Origin: Thermococcus zilligii AN1
GTDB lineage: Archaea; Methanobacteriota_B; Thermococci; Thermococcales; Thermococcaceae
Length of the DNA: 64,000 nucleotides
Direction of reading: 5' to 3'
Assembly (NCBI RefSeq): GCF_000258515.1
Contig: NZ_AJLF01000001.1
Span: forward strand, 248,001-312,000
The first letter of the stretch is position 1. Each line of letters starts with the position of its first letter. The notes below the pieces were generated by a model that did not search any database, was not told where the DNA came from, and saw nothing but the letters and a program-made list of their open reading frames with translations. Below are positions 43,861 through 51,787 of this stretch, in pieces. The translations under genes and the position numbers were made by a program.

Positions 43861-44216
43861 ATGGCAATACTGCCCGAGCCCAAGAAAGAGCTAACGCCGT
43901 TGGAATCATGTTTCATGGTTTTGACGTCGAGGGGGCGCTTCATGAGTTTCTTCTCGTCATAATACTCCTTGAGCTGTTTGAGCTTCTCACCCTCTACATA
44001 AAGGAGCACCACGTGAGCATGCGCCTTGTGGCCGAGCTGGGCGTCGTTGCCCTGGTGAGGAAGCTCGTGATAACCGTTGACTATAAATCCCTCGGCTGGG
44101 AAGTCATGCTTGGAATGGCCCCCCTGATATTCGTCCTTGGCTGGATATACGTCTAGGAAAGGCGGAGGGTTTCGGAAGAGGAGAGGTTCATCGTAGAGCA
44201 CGGGCTAAACCGATGA
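43861..44216 (+). pseudogene. PsiE-like membrane protein gene, deleted and nonsense-mutated
   Basis: From ATG 43861 the first codons read MAILPEPKKELTPLES. Then in another frame from about 43908 follow FHGFDVEGALHEFLLVIILL, EHHVSMRLVAELGVVALVRK and GWEVMLGMAPLIFVLGWIYV, a PsiE-type core. An in-frame TAG at 44154-44156 interrupts it, and the expected tail ERRRVSEEERFIVEHGLNR continues to TGA 44214-44216. Full-length PsiE relatives have four helices; the first helices are missing here, so an internal out-of-frame deletion near 43900 plus a nonsense mutation are inferred. A 82-residue product could still be made from ATG 43908. Confidence 0.65.
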
Positions 44217-44264
44217 TGAGCCTTCCCCTCCCCGAGCGGTGAGGAGCAATCCGGTAGGCTGAGG
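44211..44264 (+). ncRNA. C/D-box sRNA candidate
   Basis: Box C ATGATGA (44213-44219), D'-like CCGA (44232-44235), C' GTGAGGA (44239-44245) and box D CTGA (44259-44262) lie in the right order, with 12- and 13-base guide spaces, about 52 bases in all. Such RNAs direct 2'-O-methylation of rRNA or tRNA. It overlaps the last codons of the PsiE-like pseudogene and lies upstream of fen1. Targets were not determined. Confidence 0.5.
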
Positions 44265-44308
44265 CAAAGGCTAAATACTTCCCTTCCCCATCTTTTTTGG
44301 TGGTGGGC

Positions 44309-45331
44309 ATGGGAGTTCAGATCGGTGAGCTCGTGCCGAGGAAGGAGATAGAGCTGGAAAACCTTCATGGGAAAAAAGTTGCAGTTGACGCCTTCAACGC
44401 CATGTACCAGTTTCTCTCGACGATAAGGCAGCCGGATGGGACTCCTTTAATGGACTCGAAGGGCAGGATAACCTCTCATCTGAGCGGCTTCTTCTATAGG
44501 ACAATAAACCTGATGGAGGCCGGAATAAAACCCGCCTACGTCTTCGACGGGAAGCCGCCGGAGTTCAAGAAGAAGGAGATAGAGAAGAGGAAGGAGGCAA
44601 GGGAAGAAGCCGAGGAAAAGTGGCAGGAGGCCCTTGAGAAGGGCGACCTGGAGGAGGCGAAGAAGTACGCGATGAGGGCAACCCGCGTTAACGAGGAGCT
44701 CATAAGCGATGCCAAGAAGCTTCTCGAGCTAATGGGAATTCCAGTCGTCCAGGCACCGAGCGAGGGAGAGGCCCAGGCGGCCTACATGGCCGCAAAGGGC
44801 AAGGTTTACGCCTCAGCGAGCCAGGATTATGACTCACTCCTCTTCGGCGCGCCGAAACTCGTGAGAAACCTCACGATAACGGGAAGAAGGAAGCTACCGG
44901 GGAAGGAGGTCTACGTTGAGGTGAAGCCCGAGCTGATCGTCCTGGAAGAGGTTCTCAAGGAGCTTGGCATAGACAGGGAGAAACTTATAGAGCTGGCCAT
45001 CCTCGTTGGGACGGACTACAACCCCGGGGGGATAAAGGGCATCGGGCCCAAGAAGGCCCTTATGATAGTCAAGAGAATCAATGACCCGCTCAGGAAGTAC
45101 AGCAATGAGAGTGAGGTCGACCTCTACGCGATAAAGGAGTTCTTTCTCAATCCCCCCGTTACGGATGACTACGAGCTGACATGGCGCGAGCCCGATGAAG
45201 AGGGGATTCTAAGGTTTCTCTGTGAGGAACACGACTTCAGCGAGGAGAGGGTTAAGGGTGGCCTTGAAAGGCTGAGGAAAGCGGTGGAGAGTGGAAAGCA
45301 GAGAACGCTTGAGAGCTGGTTCGGAAGGTGA
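44309..45331 (+). CDS. fen: Flap endonuclease FEN1
   Basis: 340 residues from ATG 44309. N domain: [20 protein letters not shown] and [17 protein letters not shown] domain: [20 protein letters not shown] and [12 protein letters not shown]; helix-hairpin-helix [18 protein letters not shown]. All the acidic metal ligands are kept. The C terminus ends in [10 protein letters not shown], a PCNA-interacting PIP box. It cuts 5' flaps in Okazaki fragment maturation and repair. It is convergent with the TFB gene, with no gap between the stops, an arrangement I recall from Thermococcus kodakarensis. Confidence 0.97.
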   Translation: MGVQIGELVPRKEIELENLHGKKVAVDAFNAMYQFLSTIRQPDGTPLMDSKGRITSHLSGFFYRTINLMEAGIKPAYVFDGKPPEFKKKEIEKRKEAREEAEEKWQEALEKGDLEEAKKYAMRATRVNEELISDAKKLLELMGIPVVQAPSEGEAQAAYMAAKGKVYASASQDYDSLLFGAPKLVRNLTITGRRKLPGKEVYVEVKPELIVLEEVLKELGIDREKLIELAILVGTDYNPGGIKGIGPKKALMIVKRINDPLRKYSNESEVDLYAIKEFFLNPPVTDDYELTWREPDEEGILRFLCEEHDFSEERVKGGLERLRKAVESGKQRTLESWFGR

Positions 45332-46234
45332 TCATGTCAGCGGGACCTTCAGGTTTAGTTTTTCCACGAGCTCTTTGTACCTGTTCCTCACGGTTACCTC
45401 GGTGACCCTTGCCACCTCGGCCACTTCCCTCTGGGTTCTGCGCTCTTCCTCCATGAGTCCGGCTATGTAGAGAGCCGCCGCAACCAGGCCGGCGGGGCTC
45501 TTTCCGCTTGTTAGCCCCCTGTTGTAGGCTTCCTCGAGCAGTTCTATGGCCCTCTTTCTGACCTTTTCGCTCAGGCCAAGTTCGTCCGCAAATTTATTGA
45601 CATAGTCGCTGGGCTTGACGAAGAGCTTTTTGGGGGTAAGGTTCAGGTGCCTCGCTATGAAACGGAAGCTCCTCCCGATCTCTTTCTTATCGACTTTTGA
45701 AACCTCGGCTATCTCGTCCAGAGTACGCGGTATTTTGAGAAGCCTGCAGGCGGCGTAAACACAGGCGGCTATGACGCTCTCTATAGACCTTCCCCTTATG
45801 AGGCCTTTCCTGACCGCCTCACGGTAGAGCCTTGCCGCCTCTTCTTCAACGTGCCTCGGGAGAGCTAAGTGGCTTGCCAGTCTGTCCAGTTCGCTTAGGG
45901 CAAAGGCGAGGTTTCTCTCCGCGGCGTCACTAACCCTGAGCCGGGACTGCCACTTCCTGAGACGGTACATTTTCTCTCTCATTAAGCCCGTGACGGAGCG
46001 GTCAATACCAATGTCGGTGGAGAGTCCTTTATCGTGTAGAAGAATGCTCTCGGGGGCGCCAACGCGTGCCCTTTTTTCTCGCTGTCCGGGGTCGAAGGCC
46101 CTCCACTCGGGGCCCTCATCCACAACGTTCTCCTCAACAACGTAGCCGCACTTGGCGCAGACGATTTCTCCCCTGCTGGGGTCGTATATAAACTCCTCGG
46201 AGCCGCAAACCGGGCAAACCCTTCTTTTTTCCAC
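45332..46234 (-). CDS. tfb: Transcription initiation factor TFB
   Basis: 300 residues from GTG 46234. The longer frame to 46270 is rejected because the TATA box GGTTTATAAGG lies directly before it. Zinc ribbon CPVCGSEEFIYDPSRGEIVC and AKCGYVV; B-finger/linker NVVDEGPEWRAFDPGQREKR; two cyclin-like repeats (LASHLALPRHVEEEAARLYR, LSEKVRKRAIELLEEAYNRG); C-terminal recognition helix RTQREVAEVARVTEVTVRNR. It recruits RNA polymerase to TBP-bound promoters. Thermococcus has two TFBs; the fen1 neighbourhood suggests TFB1. Confidence 0.95.
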   Translation of the reverse strand: MEKRRVCPVCGSEEFIYDPSRGEIVCAKCGYVVEENVVDEGPEWRAFDPGQREKRARVGAPESILLHDKGLSTDIGIDRSVTGLMREKMYRLRKWQSRLRVSDAAERNLAFALSELDRLASHLALPRHVEEEAARLYREAVRKGLIRGRSIESVIAACVYAACRLLKIPRTLDEIAEVSKVDKKEIGRSFRFIARHLNLTPKKLFVKPSDYVNKFADELGLSEKVRKRAIELLEEAYNRGLTSGKSPAGLVAAALYIAGLMEEERRTQREVAEVARVTEVTVRNRYKELVEKLNLKVPLT

Positions 46235-46271
46235 CCCAACACCCCCACGGCGGGCCCTATCTGGATGCACC

Positions 46272-46553
46272 TTATAAACCTTCTCCCCTCTTGGGGATAT
46301 AGCGGAGGATCCAGACTATGTCCTCTTTCTTGAACGTGATCCTCTCCAGTATCCGGACGTCCGGCCTCTCTTCCTCGACGACGTTGGCATACACCCACAG
46401 GAAAACAGGATCGTCATCTGACCCAACGTGAAGGTTCTTATAGAGCACATCCACCGTGCCATCACTGTTCTTCTTGACGGAGACGGCCTTCCACGTTTCC
46501 CTGCTTACGAGGTTTCTCTGGTAGATTAGCTCAACGATGTCCCTGGCGTCCAT
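46272..46553 (-). CDS. Hypothetical protein between PDCD5 and TFB
   Basis: 93 residues, acidic, alpha/beta (SRETWKAVSVKKNSDGTVDV, FLWVYANVVEEERPDVRILE). No family recognised; similar short proteins occur at this place in other Thermococcales as far as I recall. It lies 21 bases after the PDCD5 gene and just before the TFB promoter. No cysteines or membrane segments. Confidence 0.6.
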   Translation of the reverse strand: MDARDIVELIYQRNLVSRETWKAVSVKKNSDGTVDVLYKNLHVGSDDDPVFLWVYANVVEEERPDVRILERITFKKEDIVWILRYIPKRGEGL

Positions 46554-46574
46554 GAGCAGGCATCACCATCCGCT

Positions 46575-46913
46575 CTACCATTTTATCCTGAACTCCTTTC
46601 TGGTTCTCTCCTCTATCTGGGCCAGTATCCTCTTCAGCTTTTCATCACTCAGCGGTTCCTTTATCTGGCCTGCCTGATAGAGCTGGGCTAAAATGAGCTC
46701 AACCTGTCTCGCAAGCTCGGGCCTCACAAGCTTGACTCTCCCAAGCCTCTCCCGGGCCTCCGGAGTTAGAACCTTCCTCATTATGGCGTTAAGCTGGGCC
46801 TCAAGCTCCATCTCCTGCCTTATTGCCTCTTCCTGCGCCTTTTGCTGCTCGAGGTACTTCCTTTGAAGCTCCATGAGCTTTCGCTTCTTGATCTCCTCCA
46901 CGTCCTCTGCCAT
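46575..46913 (-). CDS. PDCD5-family DNA-binding protein
   Basis: 112 residues. The helical bundle with EIKKRKLMELQRKYLEQQKA, EAQLNAIMRKVLTPEARERL, RVKLVRPELARQVELILAQL and LSDEKLKRILAQI matches the archaeal/eukaryotic PDCD5 family, a small DNA-binding or chaperonin-interacting protein. It often follows the S19e gene in archaea, as here, 81 bases downstream. TATA-like ATTTTTAACC is in that gap. Confidence 0.93.
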   Translation of the reverse strand: MAEDVEEIKKRKLMELQRKYLEQQKAQEEAIRQEMELEAQLNAIMRKVLTPEARERLGRVKLVRPELARQVELILAQLYQAGQIKEPLSDEKLKRILAQIEERTRKEFRIKW

Positions 46914-46994
46914 ATTCTCACCCCAATCTCACCTCGGAGTCCAGGTTAAAAATGTATCTTCGGGGACAAAAACGTAAGGGAACAAGAGCGGGGC

Positions 46995-47447
46995 TCAGTA
47001 CTTCTTGAGCTCCGGAATCCGCTCTTCAAGCTCCTTCTTGAGCTCGGTGGCGATCGTGTCGAGGAAGCTCTGGCCCTTGGGTGTTACGGCCCTTCCCTCG
47101 CCGGGAACCTTCTGGATGAAGCCGGCCTGCTCCAGCTGCTGGAGGGCTTTTCTGACTATGCTTCCGCTGGCCTTGTAGAAGCGCTCGGGAGCGTGCCCGC
47201 GGTTCTTCCTTCCGCCGTACCAGGTGCGGAGCCTCTCGATGCCGACCGGCCCGTCGACGTAGACCTTCCTGAAGACGCTTGCTACTCTGTAGTACCACCA
47301 GTCTTCCTGCTCCGGGAGCCTCTCCTTGTGCCTGCCGGTCTTTACGAACTTGGCCCACTCCGGGGGCTTTATCTCCTCGATCTCCTTGAGCTTTTCCGCG
47401 ACCCTCTTAACGAGCAGGTCACCGGGAACGTCATAAACCGTGGCCAT
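46995..47447 (-). CDS. rps19e: 30S ribosomal protein S19e
   Basis: 150 residues, normal for archaeal S19e. [60 protein letters not shown] and [16 protein letters not shown] are diagnostic. Four bases separate it from the preceding YhbY-like gene, so they are cotranscribed. Confidence 0.97.
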   Translation of the reverse strand: MATVYDVPGDLLVKRVAEKLKEIEEIKPPEWAKFVKTGRHKERLPEQEDWWYYRVASVFRKVYVDGPVGIERLRTWYGGRKNRGHAPERFYKASGSIVRKALQQLEQAGFIQKVPGEGRAVTPKGQSFLDTIATELKKELEERIPELKKY

Positions 47448-47450
47448 CCT

Positions 47451-47867
47451 TCAATCCCTCCCTTTCTTAAACTTCTTCCTGAAGTTAGCGATATCGAGCC
47501 TGACTTTTTTAACGGGCTTCTCTTCCCGCTTTTCTTCCGAAAGCTCCTTTCTCTGGAGCTTCCTTAAATACTTTTCCCAGCCTTCCCTCGGCTTGAACAA
47601 TATAAACCTTTTGCCCCTGACCTCGATGAGCTCGCTGTCCGTGAGCTCGGCCACCCTCTCCGCCAGGGCTTTTCTGTCGAGACCGGTTGAGATGAGCGCG
47701 CCCTTCCTTATCTCGACCTTGAGGATGCCATCCCTTTCGAGCTGGGTGTTTATCTCCTCGATGACCCCTTCATCGAGTCCGTTCTTCCCTATCCAGGCTC
47801 GCGGTTCTATATCGTAATACATCGCGCGAAGTGCTCTCCTCACCTTACCGGGTAAGCGTTTCTCCAT
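47451..47867 (-). CDS. YhbY/CRM-domain RNA-binding protein
   Basis: 138 residues from ATG 47867. The N-terminal 90 residues form a CRS1-YhbY domain (ALRAMYYDIEPRAWIGKNGL, DEGVIEEINTQLERDGILKV, ALAERVAELTDSELIEVRGK). Bacterial YhbY binds pre-50S ribosomes. The basic C terminus (RKLQRKELSEEKREEKPVKK) is an archaeal extension. It is the first gene of the S19e operon, with a TATA box CTTTTATAAGG near 47899-47909 that could also serve the divergent gene. Confidence 0.85.
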   Translation of the reverse strand: MEKRLPGKVRRALRAMYYDIEPRAWIGKNGLDEGVIEEINTQLERDGILKVEIRKGALISTGLDRKALAERVAELTDSELIEVRGKRFILFKPREGWEKYLRKLQRKELSEEKREEKPVKKVRLDIANFRKKFKKGRD

Positions 47868-47952
47868 GCCTCTCACCACTAACCCCTCGCGGGGGATGAC
47901 CTTATAAAAGTTGGCCTTTTAAAGGTGTGGGGTGCAAGTGGAGGGTCAAACG

Positions 47953-48555
47953 ATGCTCGTCTATCACCTCTACTCGGGCGGAAAGGACTCCAGTCTGGCC
48001 GCCTGGATGCTGACGAGGCTCGGCTACGATGTCAGGCTGGTGACTGTGAGCTTTGGCATCCTTGATAACTGGCGCTTCGCGAGGGAAGCGGCTGAAAACC
48101 TCGGCTTCGAGCACAGGGTTCTCTACATGCCCGGGGAGATCCTCGAAAAGGCCGCGGACATGGCAATAGAAGACGGCCACCCGAGCAACGCGATACAGTT
48201 CATCCATGAGAAAGCTCTGGAGGCTCTTGCTTCTCTCCCGGAAGTTGAAAGGATAAGTGACGGCACCAGGAGGGACGACCGCGTTCCCCTCCTCGACCTG
48301 CCAAAGGCCCGCTCGCTGGAGGACAGATTCAACGTCGCCTACATAAGGCCCCTCCTCGGCATCGGCTACAGGACGATTAAAGAACTCACGGAGAGGCTCT
48401 TTGTAGTTGAAATCCGCGAGAGCGAGCAGCTTGAGAAGGCCGACTATGAAGTGGAGCTGAGGCACCTCCTCCGCGAGAGGGGCGTCGACCCGCTCACCAT
48501 CTTCCCGAAGAGCCACTATCAGTCGAGGGTTCTGGGCTGGAGGGGGCAACTGTGA
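47953..48555 (+). CDS. PP-loop (alpha-hydrolase) ATPase
   Basis: 200 residues from ATG 47953, with GAGGGTC upstream. The N terminus has the PP-loop YHLYSGGKDSSLAAWMLTRL and a second ATP-contact SDGTRRDDRVPLLDLPKARS. PP-loop enzymes adenylate carbonyls or RNA bases (TilS, ThiI, QueC type). This short archaeal member lacks a zinc site or an RNA-binding domain, so its substrate is unknown. The stop overlaps the next gene by four bases. Confidence 0.8.
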   Translation: MLVYHLYSGGKDSSLAAWMLTRLGYDVRLVTVSFGILDNWRFAREAAENLGFEHRVLYMPGEILEKAADMAIEDGHPSNAIQFIHEKALEALASLPEVERISDGTRRDDRVPLLDLPKARSLEDRFNVAYIRPLLGIGYRTIKELTERLFVVEIRESEQLEKADYEVELRHLLRERGVDPLTIFPKSHYQSRVLGWRGQL

Positions 48556-49421
48556 TCTTTGACCTCGAAAAGATTGCCCGCGAGATGATAAGGAACGGCA
48601 CGTGGAAGTTTGAAGGGGGAGTGTTTTACCAGGCCCTCCGCCTCCCCAGCGGGGAAATAACCGTGGCCGGCTACGACGGGGAAAACTTTCTGCTTCCTGA
48701 TGACCTTGGGGAGGGGGACAAAAAGTTCGTTGAGGAGAAGCTCTCCTTCATCCTCGGCCTTGACACTGACCTGGACTCCTTCTACGCGGAGATAAGCGAT
48801 TCGCCCTTTGCCTTCCTAATTGATGAATTCAGAGGTTTAACCATCCCCGCCGCTCCAGGCGAGTATCAGGCCCTTGTTGAGGTCATAGCACAGCAGCAGG
48901 TGAGCTTCGACTTCGCCCAGAGGACGATTGCCAACCTTGTGAGAATAGCCGGGAAGCCTGCGGGGGACATTTATGCCTTTCCAAGGCCAGAAGAGATAGC
49001 CCAACTGGGTGAGGAAAAGCTCGGGGAGGCGAAGCTCGGCTACCGCGCTCACTACATAAAGAACCTGACCGCCCTCTACCTTGAGGGGAAGCTCAGCCTC
49101 GAGCTGTGGGACTGGGGCGTGGAGGAAGCGCTGGGATACCTCACGAAGTTCCGAGGGATAGGGAAGTGGACGGCCGAGCTCTTCCTCGCCTATGGTTTAA
49201 GGAAGAACGTCTATCCCGCCGGTGACCTCGGGCTTAGGAGGGGAATAGCGAAGATTTTCGGGAAGAGCGTGAAGGAAGTGAAAGAGCGAGACGTTCGAGA
49301 AATAATCGAGCCCTACGGGAAGTGGAAGGGCCTGCTGGCCTTTTATGTGACCTGCTACGACAGGAAGACCGAGCTGGAGAGGAAAGTTAAAATACAAAAC
49401 CGGCGAAAAAGTCACGGGTGA
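48552..49421 (+). CDS. HhH-GPD DNA glycosylase (AlkA type)
   Basis: 289 residues. Helix-hairpin-helix and GPD: YLTKFRGIGKWTAELFLAYG followed by PAGDLGLRRGI with the catalytic Asp. QQQVSFDFAQRTIANLVRIA is typical of DNA-3-methyladenine glycosylase II. It removes alkylated bases in base-excision repair. No C-terminal FeS cluster cysteines. ATG 48552 overlaps the PP-loop gene stop. The C terminus ends very close to the small VapB-like gene. Confidence 0.88.
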   Translation: MIFDLEKIAREMIRNGTWKFEGGVFYQALRLPSGEITVAGYDGENFLLPDDLGEGDKKFVEEKLSFILGLDTDLDSFYAEISDSPFAFLIDEFRGLTIPAAPGEYQALVEVIAQQQVSFDFAQRTIANLVRIAGKPAGDIYAFPRPEEIAQLGEEKLGEAKLGYRAHYIKNLTALYLEGKLSLELWDWGVEEALGYLTKFRGIGKWTAELFLAYGLRKNVYPAGDLGLRRGIAKIFGKSVKEVKERDVREIIEPYGKWKGLLAFYVTCYDRKTELERKVKIQNRRKSHG

Positions 49422-49425
49422 TGAA

Positions 49426-49593
49426 ATGCTCATTGACATGAAAACCCTCTCCGTGCTGATGGAGATCAGGTCTAAGAGGGGAGGCAAAAAAAGATCTGCT
49501 GAGAGGATGCTGGGCATACTGGAAGGAAAGCTCCCCGAGGGAATGACCAGCATGGAACTGCTCAGAAGGATGAGGGAGGAGGAGTATGATTAG
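49426..49593 (+). CDS. Small VapB-type antitoxin
   Basis: 55 residues, too short for automatic length filters. MLIDMKTLSVLMEIRSKRGG, ERMLGILEGKLPEGMTSMEL and LRRMREEEYD form a charged helical protein. GGGTGAT is located upstream of ATG 49426, five bases beyond the glycosylase stop. It overlaps the start of the PIN toxin gene by eight bases, the usual order of VapBC. The DNA-binding fold is not obvious. Confidence 0.7.
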   Translation: MLIDMKTLSVLMEIRSKRGGKKRSAERMLGILEGKLPEGMTSMELLRRMREEEYD

Positions 49594-50041
49594 GGTCTAT
49601 CTCGACACAAACGTCCTCCTGAACGTCTGGTTCAAAGAAGAGAACCCTAAAACTGGGGAAAAGCTGTGGAATGCTCCCCTCCAGATTTTAGAACTTGTCG
49701 AAAACGGAAAGATTGAAGGTGTCGTTTCGATATTCACGCTGATGGAAAGTGTCCAGGTGTTCAAAAGAAACAAGTTGGATCCCGAAAGGGTCAAAGAGAT
49801 TGAGGACGTTGGTATTGAGGTTTACATCCCCAACGAACTGACCCTGATTGATGCGTTCTCTTTTCAGTTGAAACTTGGCACTGACCCTTACGATTCTGTG
49901 GCACTGGCATCAGCACTGGCGTCGGGGTGTGATGTCCTGATAACGCGAGACGAAGACTTCAGGAAGAAAGCAGAGGAGCAGATAAGGATTTTGAGTCCCG
50001 AAGAATTCCTCGAATGGATCGCCACGAGTGATGAGTCATGA
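49586..50041 (+). CDS. VapC-type PIN-domain toxin
   Basis: 151 residues. PIN acidic residues are in place: RVYLDTNVLLNVWF (Asp7), TLMESVQVF (Glu), GTDPYDSVALASALASGCD (Asp) and LITRDEDFRKKAE (Asp). Such toxins are Mg-dependent RNases, often cutting tRNA or rRNA. It overlaps its antitoxin upstream and the next gene downstream by four bases, so it belongs to a compact cotranslated row. Confidence 0.88.
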   Translation: MIRVYLDTNVLLNVWFKEENPKTGEKLWNAPLQILELVENGKIEGVVSIFTLMESVQVFKRNKLDPERVKEIEDVGIEVYIPNELTLIDAFSFQLKLGTDPYDSVALASALASGCDVLITRDEDFRKKAEEQIRILSPEEFLEWIATSDES

Positions 50042-50367
50042 AGATAGAAGTCTTTCTTTCCAGCGAGAGGTTCAAAGCCCTCAAGGGTAAGGATATAAGC
50101 GCCCTCCTCAGAGAAAACCTGCCGGGGGCGGAAGAGACGCTGAAGGCCGAGCGGGAGGAGCTCCTCCGCGGGAAGATTGCTAAACTGGAGGAAAAGCTCC
50201 GCGAGATGGAAGGCGAAATTGGGGAGCTCAGGGAGTTCTACCAGAAAGCCCTGAGGGACAGGGAACTTATGATTGCAGAGCGCGAGGAACTGAGAAAGGA
50301 GAACGCCGAGCTCGGGGCAAAGGTCGGGGAGAAGAAAAGTGGGCTGGAGAAAGTTCATGAATCGTGA
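50038..50367 (+). CDS. Small coiled-coil protein of unknown function
   Basis: 109 residues. A short beta-rich start (MKIEVFLSSERFKALKGKDI) is followed by one long coiled coil (KAEREELLRGKIAKLEEKLR, ELREFYQKALRDRELMIAER). It begins within the PIN gene stop (ATGA) and its last codons lie in the first operator palindrome of the next unit. No known family. Its likeness in design to the protein at 51387-51782 suggests a related role, perhaps antitoxin or scaffold. Confidence 0.65.
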   Translation: MKIEVFLSSERFKALKGKDISALLRENLPGAEETLKAEREELLRGKIAKLEEKLREMEGEIGELREFYQKALRDRELMIAEREELRKENAELGAKVGEKKSGLEKVHES

Positions 50368-50413
50368 ACGAATAGTTCATGGAGTGTGAACGAAAAGTTC
50401 ATAAATCGTGAAC
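50353..50413. repeat. Three 17-bp palindromes at exact 22-bp period, operator array
   Basis: GTTCATGAATCGTGAAC (50353-50369), GTTCATGGAGTGTGAAC (50375-50391) and GTTCATAAATCGTGAAC (50397-50413). Each is GTTCA-N7-TGAAC; start-to-start distance is 22 bases, two helical turns, so dimers would line up on one face. The array sits directly before the HTH-nucleotidyltransferase gene, which likely binds it as an autorepressor. Confidence 0.8.
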
Positions 50414-50426
50414 GAGAGTGTTTATC

Positions 50427-51035
50427 ATGCACGAACTGCTCTCAACTGAGGAAAGAATAAAGGTGCTCCAGTACGTTTTAGAGCGTAGTCTCATCGGCGT
50501 GGAAGAGGTAGCCAACGCCACCGGACTGAGCAAGGGGCTTGTCTCGAAGACCCTTTCACTCCTCGTGAAATATGGGATAACGAAAAAAGAGGGGAGGAAG
50601 TTCAAAATTCTGGAAACCCCTCAGAAAAGGGAGCTCAAAAGGTTCCTGAACTTTGTAACACTATATCCAAAGCTCAAGGCACTGAAAGAGGACTGGATTA
50701 TTTCCCTTGGAGTCTACGGAAGCTTCGCGAGGGGGGAAAACAGGCCGGAGAGCGACCTTGATGTCTGGGTTTTCACCAAAAAGCCGGGAATTTCGAGGTC
50801 AGCCAAACTAAAGAGGGCAATAGAGCTTGCCGTAGGGAGGGAAGTTAACCTGCTCCTGCTCACATCAAACCGCCTGAATGCCCTGAGGGAAAACGACCCG
50901 GTGTTTTACTACTCCTTGGTTTACGGTTCGCTGATAATATGGGGGGAGCCCCTTGACAGGATTTCAAGCCTGCGTGGAGAGGGGACTGCTCAGAAGGGTA
51001 GTGCCGTCAAAGGAGAAAGGACTGCTGAGCATTAA
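50427..51035 (+). CDS. HTH-MNT fusion: DNA-binding nucleotidyltransferase antitoxin
   Basis: About 202 residues from ATG 50427 (GTG 50418 is an alternative). Residues 1-70 form a winged helix (IGVEEVANATGLSKGLVSKT, LLVKYGITKKEGRKFKI). Residues about 90-190 form the MNT core with VYGSFARGENRPESDLDVWV (GS and DLDV) and VGREVNLLLL. This fusion lets the antitoxin control its own promoter, most likely via the three palindromes just upstream. In HEPN/MNT systems the MNT enzyme modifies the HEPN toxin. It overlaps the HEPN gene by about 62 bases. Confidence 0.85.
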   Translation: MHELLSTEERIKVLQYVLERSLIGVEEVANATGLSKGLVSKTLSLLVKYGITKKEGRKFKILETPQKRELKRFLNFVTLYPKLKALKEDWIISLGVYGSFARGENRPESDLDVWVFTKKPGISRSAKLKRAIELAVGREVNLLLLTSNRLNALRENDPVFYYSLVYGSLIIWGEPLDRISSLRGEGTAQKGSAVKGERTAEH

Positions 51036-51390
51036 ACGCGCCGAGGAGTGGCTCTCCGAGGCACGGAAGACCCTCGGATTCGGCTCTTACAGGAGCTCGC
51101 TCATTGCATCATACATGGCGATGTTCCACGCCGCCAGGGCACTCCTCTTCAAAGACGGCTGGAGGGAAAAGAGTCACTACTGCATAGCGCGCTATCTTGA
51201 TGAGTTTTATGTAAAAACCGGAAAGCTCGATGGGAGCTGGGTGGAACTCTTGGATAGGATGCGCGAGCTTAGGCACGAGGACCAGTATGATATCGTTTAC
51301 ACTCCAGAGGCTGAGGAGGCCGAGGAAGCTTTGGAAATAGCAGGGAAGTTTATTGATGTTGTCAAAAAGCTCTTGGAGGAGTTGGAATGA
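50974..51390 (+). CDS. HEPN-domain toxin
   Basis: About 138 residues if GTG 50974 is used; TTG 50953 would add seven. Helices: LLSIKRAEEWLSEARKTLGF, YRSSLIASYMAMFHAARALL, DGWREKSHYCIARYLDEFYV and then RMRELRHEDQYDIVY. The Rx4-6H catalytic motif of HEPN RNases is plausible in RELRHEDQY (R followed by H). Toxin of the pair with the HTH-MNT protein, whose gene it overlaps by about 62 bases. The next gene overlaps its stop by four bases. Confidence 0.85.
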   Translation: MERGLLRRVVPSKEKGLLSIKRAEEWLSEARKTLGFGSYRSSLIASYMAMFHAARALLFKDGWREKSHYCIARYLDEFYVKTGKLDGSWVELLDRMRELRHEDQYDIVYTPEAEEAEEALEIAGKFIDVVKKLLEELE

Positions 51391-51782
51391 AGCTCATCAT
51401 AAGACCCGAGGAGGGCTTTGGGAAGATCGAGGTCGAGCTTGATGAAGGGCTTGAAAGGGAAATCCTGGGGCTGGCAAGGCGCTACGGCTTTTCCCCGGAA
51501 AGGGTTGTCGAGATTGCTTTAACAGGAGAGTTTAGGGGGCCAGAGGGGGACGTTGACGGGCTGGAGGAAAGGGCCCGGGAACTTGAAAAACGGGTGTGGG
51601 GGCTGGAGAGGGAGTACGCCCCGCTTAGATACAGGGCCTACGGCGTCAGCGAAGACAACAAAATCCTCGCCATCGAGCTTTCCGGCTTAATAGCGGAGAA
51701 CAACCAGCTGAGGCGCTTCCTGGGGCTTTCCCCCGACAGGGACCCCGAGCTGAGAAAGCTTATATCCTATTACATGAAATAG
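51387..51782 (+). CDS. Small charged protein with coiled coil, unknown
   Basis: 131 residues. A beta-rich N terminus (MKLIIRPEEGFGKIEVELDE) is followed by an RHH-like helical pair (GLEREILGLARRYGFSPERV, VEIALTGEF) and a coiled coil (LEERARELEKRVWGLEREYA). It is the last gene of the toxin-antitoxin row, with an ATGA overlap to the HEPN gene. The helical pair recalls RHH antitoxins, but this is weak. Not recognised as a family. Confidence 0.65.
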   Translation: MKLIIRPEEGFGKIEVELDEGLEREILGLARRYGFSPERVVEIALTGEFRGPEGDVDGLEERARELEKRVWGLEREYAPLRYRAYGVSEDNKILAIELSGLIAENNQLRRFLGLSPDRDPELRKLISYYMK

Positions 51783-51787
51783 CCCAC

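Noticed and set aside
46235-46270. Longer TFB N terminus starting at GTG 46270
   Set aside because: The TATA box lies immediately before this codon, so the transcript would start inside it; GTG 46234 gives the usual 300-residue protein.
50353-50413. CRISPR-like repeats
   Set aside because: Repeat unit is a 17-bp palindrome with 5-base gaps, three copies only; this is an operator array. No CRISPR array or cas gene was seen in the window.
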